In this document: positions 1-4,341 of the stretch, one piece after another | Position numbering within the stretch: position 1 is the first letter of the stretch | Layout: each line of letters begins with the position of its first letter | From: an uncultured bacterium | Lineage (GTDB): Bacteria > Actinomycetota > Coriobacteriia > Coriobacteriales > Coriobacteriaceae | Direction of reading: 5' to 3' | Length of the DNA: 5,828 nucleotides | Assembly: GCA_905215945.1 (NCBI GenBank) | Contig: CAJMRZ010000103.1 | Span: forward strand, 1 to 5,828 | Translations under genes and position numbers: made by a program | The notes under the pieces: generated by a model | The model's input: the letters and a program-made list of their open reading frames with translations, nothing else | What the model was told of the DNA's origin: nothing | Databases searched by the model: none

Positions 1-9
1 CCTGCCGAT

Positions 10-40
10 ACTATACACCCATACCCCCTGGGGGTGTCCA
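10..40 (-). promoter_or_regulatory. Leftward promoter with G/C-tract palindrome (CsoR-family-like operator)
   Basis: Read on the minus strand, TGGACA (35-40) and TATAGT (10-15) form plausible -35 and -10 boxes with a 19-bp spacer (16-34). Inside the spacer is the palindrome ACCCCC-T-GGGGGT (23-35), in the context ATACCCCCTGGGGGTGT. Such C-tract/G-tract palindromes flanked by TA are typical of operators of the CsoR/RcnR/FrmR repressors (copper, nickel, formaldehyde or persulfide sensing), which sit between -35 and -10. A 19-bp spacer is also seen at MerR-family promoters. The controlled gene would start left of position 1 and is not visible, so the assignment is inference. Confidence 0.4.
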
Positions 41-64
41 GTACAGAAATAATATATGAGATTT

Positions 65-80
65 CGTTACAGATGAGGAT
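65..80 (+). repeat. Degenerate right arm of the 16-bp inverted repeat
   Basis: CGTTACAGATGAGGAT resembles the right arm TGTTACAGATYGAGAC of the array that starts at 114. No matching left arm is convincing upstream: the best alignment, near 36-51, matches only 9 of 16 bases. The linker to the next unit is 33 bp instead of the usual 23-24. It is probably a decayed edge copy. Confidence 0.5.
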
Positions 81-113
81 GGATGGTTGGCCGATGGACC
101 GTCCCAATCAATC

Positions 114-491
114 ATCTCAATCTGTAACATCTGGACCGTTTTTTGAGCCGTAACTGTTACAGATTTAGACAAACATTTCAGCCGAAAGCTAACGTCTCGA
201 TCTGTAACAACCAGACCCCGTTTTACCGAGTATTTGTTACAGATCAAGACAAACAGTTGGCAGCAAACTCAATGTCTCAATCTGTAACATCTAGCGGGAG
301 ATATAACCTCTAACTGTTACAGATCGAGACAGACTGCCCGGGGTCAACTCAAATGTCTTGATCTGTAACATCTAGAGAGGTTTTTGACCCCTTACTGTTA
401 CAGATTGAGATGTTGTCTCGCGGGATTGGGGTTTGTCTCGTTCTGTAACATCTAGACCCGTATCTGCCGAGCTAGTGTTGCAGATCGAGAC
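114..491 (+). repeat. Tandem array of five 57-bp inverted-repeat units, 80/81-bp period
   Basis: Each unit is a left arm (consensus GTCTYRATCTGTAACA), an interior of exactly 25 bp, and a right arm that is its reverse complement. Units (left arm; right arm): 114-129; 155-170. 194-209; 235-250. 274-289; 315-330. 355-370; 396-411. 435-450; 476-491. Linkers are 23, 23, 24 and 23 bp. Arms are much better conserved than interiors or linkers; most variation is at arm positions 5 and 6. Interiors usually begin TCTAG and end TAAC or similar, with a T-rich middle, so all units point the same way. The array is AT-richer than the genes and begins 43 bp past the kinase stop, so kinase transcripts could run into it. 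Either arm pairing (within a unit, or right arm with the next left arm) could form a hairpin. Function unknown; candidates are protein-binding arrays, processed RNA hairpins or a MITE-like relic. Confidence 0.9.
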
Positions 492-534
492 AATTGCCGG
501 GGAGGGGGTCCCGTCATGGCAAGACGCCCGCCGC

Positions 535-2619
535 CTAGATACAGAACCCGGGGATCACACAGGTTAGCTTGTTTGGCTTTTCTGCAGGCGTTGCGTACGT
601 AAAGACGTCGCCGTCGTGCCCCACGCGGTTCATATAGAGCGTGCCTTCGCTCTCCGATGTGTCGGGGCTCACCGTGCGCTCCCACCAACAGGTGTCCTTG
701 CCCTTCCACTGGCGGACCATCGTCTCGTTCGTGGAATACGGGCTTACCTTGAGCTCGCGGAAGAGCTGATACTCCTTGCCCTCGCCGTTGTAGATGTCTG
801 CCAGGTAGTGATAGTCCTCGGTAAACGAATCGGGCGGTTGCGTACCGCACAGCTCGACCATGGCGGGCAGCCAAAGGGTTGCGGGCAACTCGCTCAGGCA
901 CGATGCGCTGTTGGCGGCACCCACGTTATTCGAGATCTTTTTGACGGATTTGATGAGTGCGCGCAACTCGTTGGGCAGCAGCTTAAGGCCGTCGCCGTTG
1001 AGCCATTCCCGCAGCTCGCAAACTGCCCAGCCGGCGCTCGGCGGTTCAGCCGCAGCGTTGCGCTCGGCAATACCCGCGTCGAACATAAACGTCAGTCCGG
1101 CCTTGCCCGTCCCGTCCAGAAGCTCATCGTGACGGATGCCCACAAGCTGCGCGCCAACCTGCAGCCCGTTGGTGAGCGTGACACGCTTGGTACACGGATA
1201 GGGGATATGCCCATCGGTATCGAGCAGGTGATAGCGCTTGGCAATCTCGCGTGCCTCGCTACGGGTCTCGGCGGCCTTAATCTTGAGCGAAATCTCCTGC
1301 AGCTGATCCCAAGTGTAGTCGTCAAGCGAACCGCGGATGCCGTCCAGGTAGTCGGGGATGCCAAAGCCATGGGTCGCCGCCCCAACGACGCTGAGCCCCG
1401 CAACGGCTGCAACGACGCCACCGATAATAAAGCGGCGGCGGGTCATGGCATCGTGCCGGGCCTGCTCCAGGATCTCTCGTGCGCGCTCGCCGGCGACGTC
1501 GACCTTAAGGTGCGTGCCGGAGTCGATGTCGATTGCGGCGTCACTGCCCGCGCCTTCGCGGCCCTCGGATTCGGCATCGGTGAGGTATGCCGAGAGCACC
1601 TCGAGCATCTGCTGCTCGGTGGGACGATCGCACTGCTCGACTGAGAGACCCTTCATGATGATTTGGACGAGCGCTTCATCGCCCTCGCAGCGCGGCTCGA
1701 GCGGTGCCGGCTTGGTCTTGGTCTTTACGAGATAGAACGAGCCGGTTGCAGCGGCGTCCGTCGACTCAAAGTCAAACGGTTTGCGACCGCTGTAGAGCTG
1801 GTACAGAATGCTCGAAAGCGCATAGACGTCGATTGCCGGCGAACGGCGAAGGGCCGCGATGCCTTCGATATCCTGTGTGAGCATCTCGGGCGCGGCGTAT
1901 GCGGGCGTGGCAAAACGCCAGATGTCGGCGCGCCGGGTGATCGTGTCGTCGCCGAGAGCCATGGTCGCGGAGCCCATGTCGATGAGGCAGGGGTCAAAGG
2001 AGCAATCGGCAATCTGCTGCTCGAGCGTTCGGCTGGTGGTGCGGAACATAATATTGGCAGGCGACAGGTCGCGATGGACGACCGGATTCACGAGGCCTTG
2101 GGTCATCAAGAGCGCACGAAGCACGGCGTTTCCGACGGCGGCGACCATCTGGGTGGTCAGCCCGCCCGAGGCGTCGTGAGGAAGCAGGGGCAGCGCCTGC
2201 TTGAGTGAGGTGCCCTCGACCCACTCCATGAGGATGAGCGGGTCGTCCTCGCATGAACCGTAGCCATAGACGCGCGGAAATCCGCGCAGGTGCGAGACGG
2301 TACACAGATGACGGTACTCCTCGAACAGCGCGGCGGTGCTGGCCAGGTGCGCTGCCGATTGCTCGGCGGAGCGGTCGGGGGCTTGGCCGGAAAGGATGGC
2401 GTTGTCCTTGAGTAGCTTGACGGCAAAGACCTCGCCGCTCGTGTTGGTCGCGCGCAGCACGTGCCCGATGTTGCCGTTGTTGCGGTGGGCCGTCTGGAGA
2501 ATAAGCGTCATAAACCGACGCTTGGCCTCGTCCTCGGCGCTGGGGTCGACCGCCACGGCGGTATCGAACGTATCGAGACGGATGAGTTTGTCGCCATAGG
2601 CGCTATCGGTAGTATCCAT
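535..2619 (-). CDS. Membrane Ser/Thr protein kinase with DUF6273-like extracellular domain
   Basis: This 694-aa protein is a Hanks-type kinase. Visible motifs: degenerate glycine loop NNGNIGHV (47-54), ATP-binding Lys68 in AVKLL, hinge MEWVEG (131-136), catalytic loop HRDLSPAN (182-189, with Ser in place of the usual Lys of HRDLKPxN), metal-binding Asp214 in DMG (in place of DFG), and APE (243-245). All catalytic residues are present, so it should be active. An acidic linker (about 346-390) follows, then TRRRFII (393-399) and one hydrophobic segment (about 397-416). The outer part (about 475-694) has a paired-Trp CWWER motif (644-648) and a C-terminal VIPGFCI, as in DUF6273 domains, plus seven Cys. 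I infer an inside kinase and an outside sensor. The start is the ATG at 2619, preceded by AAAGGAA; the frame stays open upstream but would read through a hairpin. The stop is TAG (535-537); no clear terminator follows before the repeat array. The neighbouring FHA gene is the likely partner. Confidence 0.9.
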   Translation of the reverse strand: MDTTDSAYGDKLIRLDTFDTAVAVDPSAEDEAKRRFMTLILQTAHRNNGNIGHVLRATNTSGEVFAVKLLKDNAILSGQAPDRSAEQSAAHLASTAALFEEYRHLCTVSHLRGFPRVYGYGSCEDDPLILMEWVEGTSLKQALPLLPHDASGGLTTQMVAAVGNAVLRALLMTQGLVNPVVHRDLSPANIMFRTTSRTLEQQIADCSFDPCLIDMGSATMALGDDTITRRADIWRFATPAYAAPEMLTQDIEGIAALRRSPAIDVYALSSILYQLYSGRKPFDFESTDAAATGSFYLVKTKTKPAPLEPRCEGDEALVQIIMKGLSVEQCDRPTEQQMLEVLSAYLTDAESEGREGAGSDAAIDIDSGTHLKVDVAGERAREILEQARHDAMTRRRFIIGGVVAAVAGLSVVGAATHGFGIPDYLDGIRGSLDDYTWDQLQEISLKIKAAETRSEAREIAKRYHLLDTDGHIPYPCTKRVTLTNGLQVGAQLVGIRHDELLDGTGKAGLTFMFDAGIAERNAAAEPPSAGWAVCELREWLNGDGLKLLPNELRALIKSVKKISNNVGAANSASCLSELPATLWLPAMVELCGTQPPDSFTEDYHYLADIYNGEGKEYQLFRELKVSPYSTNETMVRQWKGKDTCWWERTVSPDTSESEGTLYMNRVGHDGDVFTYATPAEKPNKLTCVIPGFCI

Positions 2620-2623
2620 GGCG

Positions 2624-2630
2624 TTCCTTT
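2624..2630 (-). promoter_or_regulatory. Ribosome binding site of the kinase gene
   Basis: AAAGGAA on the minus strand lies 4 bp before the ATG at 2619 (5 bp from the GGA core). It decides the start: the in-frame codons further upstream (GTG at 2706 and two ATGs) have no comparable site and overlap an inverted repeat. Confidence 0.75.
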
Positions 2631-2653
2631 GTCTGGCATGGGTTGCCGCACGC

Positions 2654-2710
2654 ATACGTGAGCAGTGCGGATATCGGTAAAGTACCATGATAGCCGCACT
2701 GCCCACGTAT
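2654..2710 (-). promoter_or_regulatory. 57-nt near-perfect hairpin in the kinase leader
   Basis: Two 22-bp arms (2654-2675 and 2689-2710) are reverse complements at 20 of 22 positions. The loop itself holds a small GGTA-AAG-TACC stem (2676-2686). In RNA of the kinase sense, one of the two mismatches becomes a G-U wobble, so the fold is better in that sense. No T-run follows on either strand, so it is not a standard intrinsic terminator. It ends 34 bp before the kinase start. It could be an operator for a dimeric regulator or a leader RNA structure. I saw no convincing -35/-10 pair around it; the best -10-like sequence, TATCAT (2687-2692), lies in its loop and right arm. Confidence 0.75.
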
Positions 2711-2750
2711 ACCGCTGAGCATTGTCGTTTACGACGCAGAAGGTAGAAGA

Positions 2751-2777
2751 CGAAAGACGGACGGCGGCCGTCTTTCG
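2751..2777 (-). terminator. Intrinsic terminator of the FHA gene
   Basis: On the minus strand a perfect 10-bp stem, CGAAAGACGG / CCGTCTTTCG, encloses a 7-nt loop and is followed by TCTTCT. It begins 13 bp past the FHA stop codon. The pyrimidine tail is short, so termination may be partial and allow some read-through into the kinase gene. Confidence 0.7.
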
Positions 2778-2790
2778 ATCGCCGTCCGCG

Positions 2791-3753
2791 CTAGTCCACA
2801 ATGACAAGGAATGTCGTGTAGAGACCCAGATGGAGCCTGTCGCTGTTTTCGATTTCTACTGGGGGATAGATCTTGCCGGGCTCGCGTTGGTTGCGCGGCG
2901 GCTCAATCACAATATCGCCGTCGCCTGCACCCGATTCGAGTACCGTGCCGTTGGTCGATCCAAGGCCCTGGGCGTACCAGTGCTCACCCTCAAGCCAAAT
3001 GCGAAGATGCTCGCGCGATGCGTCGGCGCCCACATCGGTGATGCTGGGCGAGGTTTTGGGCAAAGAACCAATCACGGTGCCGCGCGGATCGCGTGTGAGG
3101 GGATGGATTTGCATGTCGGCGCAGTTGTCGGCATGGGTTCTGAGCAGACCGAGGTTGGGGGCGACGGTGCGCGGCTGCTCCAGGCTGCTCATAAAGCCAC
3201 GTCCGACGGTAGTTTCGGTGGTGCCAAAGTGCCCGCCCGTCTTGCTGTCGCAAAAGCGCTCGACGGTGGCCACGCCCTGAACGGGATCGGCGAGCGCCCC
3301 CGTTGCCACAAAGAGCATAAGGTAAAGCGTGCTTTTCTCGCGCACGGCATTGCCGTCAAAGTTGTCGATGCGATTGAGGGCATTTGCATATAGGCGGCTG
3401 TCCAGCTTGTAGCTGGCGAGAGCCGACATCATTTCGTTGGCGGCCGGACCGCGATAGTGCTCGGCGATTGCCTGATAGGCGGACTCGCCGCCGCCGAGCT
3501 TGCTGCAGATTGCCGCGGAAAGGTTGAGCGTGGTGACGGTAAAGTCGCTGTAGATGGAGGGCGCGCACTGGTCAGGCTTGCGATGGACGATGTAACGGGT
3601 GAGATACGAGCGGTTGGAAGAGCATTTCTCGAGCAGGGTACTGCCGAGATAAGAGTTTCCATTGATGAGCATTCGGGCGATCTCGAGATGTTTAAGACCG
3701 CCGAACGAGCGAATATCGTTATAGAGGACCGAGCAAGGCGTCTCTGCTGCCAC
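2791..3753 (-). CDS. FHA-domain protein with GarA/OdhI-like ETT motif
   Basis: This 320-aa soluble protein has no signal peptide or membrane segment. The C-terminal FHA domain (about 225-320) is marked by GTVIGS (225-230), SREH (246-249) and LGSTNGT (264-270); FHA domains bind phosphothreonine peptides. The usual Arg of the IGR motif is Ser230 here. Just before it, TTETTVGRGFMSSLEQP (178-194) resembles the N-terminal ETTSVFRADFLSELD phosphoswitch of mycobacterial GarA and corynebacterial OdhI. Residues 1-175 look mostly helical (for example around 91-165) and I do not recognise them. The start is GTG at 3753, chosen because AAAGGAGG lies 5 bp before it; a TTG ten codons upstream (3783) is in frame but lacks such a site. 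The stop is TAG (2791-2793), followed by a terminator. The kinase gene lies next downstream on the same strand and is the probable partner. Confidence 0.88.
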   Translation of the reverse strand: MAAETPCSVLYNDIRSFGGLKHLEIARMLINGNSYLGSTLLEKCSSNRSYLTRYIVHRKPDQCAPSIYSDFTVTTLNLSAAICSKLGGGESAYQAIAEHYRGPAANEMMSALASYKLDSRLYANALNRIDNFDGNAVREKSTLYLMLFVATGALADPVQGVATVERFCDSKTGGHFGTTETTVGRGFMSSLEQPRTVAPNLGLLRTHADNCADMQIHPLTRDPRGTVIGSLPKTSPSITDVGADASREHLRIWLEGEHWYAQGLGSTNGTVLESGAGDGDIVIEPPRNQREPGKIYPPVEIENSDRLHLGLYTTFLVIVD

Positions 3754-3758
3754 GGATA

Positions 3759-3766
3759 CCTCCTTT
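3759..3766 (-). promoter_or_regulatory. Strong ribosome binding site of the FHA gene
   Basis: AAAGGAGG on the minus strand, followed by TATCC and then GTG. This near-perfect anti-16S match at ideal spacing picks the GTG at 3753 over the upstream TTG at 3783, which would place this site inside the coding region. Confidence 0.85.
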
Positions 3767-3860
3767 GATTGCTTCCTAGCCAATATGGCGATAGGAATTA
3801 ATGGCCCCCGGTGGGCGACGTATTAAATGGCTGCGCAATATATAGCGTAACCAAAGCAAC

Positions 3861-3889
3861 ATTATAGGCCACATGTTCGAAATTGCAGG
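3861..3889 (-). promoter_or_regulatory. Candidate promoter of the FHA gene
   Basis: The minus strand reads TATAAT (3861-3866), a consensus -10 box. The region 16-17 bp upstream (CTGCAA or CCTGCA, 3883-3889) is a poor -35. Transcription from here would give a leader of about 100 nt. The remaining sequence 3767-3932 is AT-richer and shows no gene. Confidence 0.4.
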
Positions 3890-3932
3890 AAGCCTGAGAG
3901 ATTTGGTTTGGACTGGACGGAAATCCCCCTCT

Positions 3933-4070
3933 GTCTTGATCTATAACAATTAGGGCCGATTTTGCTCGGCAACTGTTACAGATTGAGACGTTTGTGAACC
4001 GTGTCGACCGTTTGTCTCGATCTGTAACACGTAGAGGAAGATTTGCCCTGTAGATGTTACAGATTGAGAC
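3933..4070 (+). repeat. Second cluster: two more 57-bp inverted-repeat units
   Basis: The units match the family at 114-491: left arm 3933-3948 with right arm 3974-3989, and left arm 4014-4029 with right arm 4055-4070. Both interiors are exactly 25 bp, the linker is 24 bp and the period 81 bp. The first interior forms its own inner stem, GCCGA...TCGGC. The orientation is the same as in the first cluster. The sequence after the last unit (AATCAGCCGGG) resembles that after the last unit of the first cluster (AATTGCCGGGG), so linkers also share ancestry. The cluster sits between the divergently transcribed FHA and helicase genes. Confidence 0.88.
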
Positions 4071-4093
4071 AATCAGCCGGGCCCACCTCGTCC

Positions 4094-4107
4094 GCCTCGT
4101 CATCTGT
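4094..4107 (+). repeat. Possible decayed left arm, third copy of the cluster
   Basis: GCCTCGTCATCTGT begins exactly 80 bp after the previous left arm (4014) and matches CTCG...ATCTGT with a 2-bp insertion. No right arm is recognisable where one is expected (about 4135-4152). It may be a relic into which the helicase promoter region has drifted. Confidence 0.35.
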
Positions 4108-4132
4108 GGTTTACGTGGGGGCATGCGAAGCA

Positions 4133-4148
4133 CGGGTATACTAACCCG
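4133..4148 (+). promoter_or_regulatory. Candidate helicase promoter -10 within a small palindrome
   Basis: TATACT (4137-4142) is a good -10 box and lies inside the inverted repeat CGGGT-ATACTA-ACCCG (4133-4148). No good -35 is seen at 17 bp; TTTACG (4110-4115) is 21 bp away. Transcription from here would give a leader of roughly 190 nt before the helicase start. Confidence 0.35.
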
Positions 4149-4290
4149 CGGCGAATCTGCTCCATCGCTTAGAGCTGCTGCGTCTGGACGGCGCGTGATA
4201 GGGCTGCCAAAGCGATCGCCAGCGTGCTGAGCAACGTCCTCTCTGTGCGCACCCGTTTTTGTATGTATTAGCGCACTACCAAGCACGCCC

Positions 4291-4309
4291 GCGCGGCCGC
4301 ATGCCGCGC
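4291..4309 (+). promoter_or_regulatory. GC-rich hairpin in the helicase leader
   Basis: A perfect 7-bp stem GCGCGGC / GCCGCGC with a CGCAT loop ends 32 bp before the helicase ATG. No T-run follows, so it is not a terminator. Leaders of RNA helicase genes are often structured and can be autoregulated; that role here is inference. The rest of 4149-4290 holds nothing I can name. Confidence 0.45.
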
Positions 4310-4326
4310 CCATGACGCGTGCAGAT

Positions 4327-4331
4327 AAGGA
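4327..4331 (+). promoter_or_regulatory. Ribosome binding site of the helicase gene
   Basis: AAGGA lies 10 bp before the ATG at 4342, separated by an A/C-rich stretch (ACAACAACAT). The spacing is slightly long but no better site is present. Confidence 0.6.
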
Positions 4332-4341
4332 ACAACAACAT

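Noticed and set aside
11..247. 78-codon minus-strand open frame
   Set aside because: It is read through the repeat array, has no RBS, and its peptide resembles no protein.
114..491. CRISPR array
   Set aside because: The repeats alternate in orientation, are only 16 bp, and the interiors are diverged copies of one another rather than unrelated spacers; no cas genes are present.
114..491. Integron attC sites or REP/BIME elements
   Set aside because: There are no cassettes or integrase, the arms are AT-rich without attC core motifs, and REP-type GC-rich imperfect palindromes do not match.
616..1644. 342-codon plus-strand open frame opposite the kinase
   Set aside because: It is antisense to a gene with intact kinase motifs and shows no recognisable domain or RBS.
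2620..2706. 29-residue N-terminal extension of the kinase
   Set aside because: It would be encoded by the leader hairpin, lacks an RBS, and the ATG at 2619 has a good one.
4133..4148. Rho-independent terminator
   Set aside because: The stem is only 5 bp and no T-run follows; the TATACT in it is better read as a -10 box.
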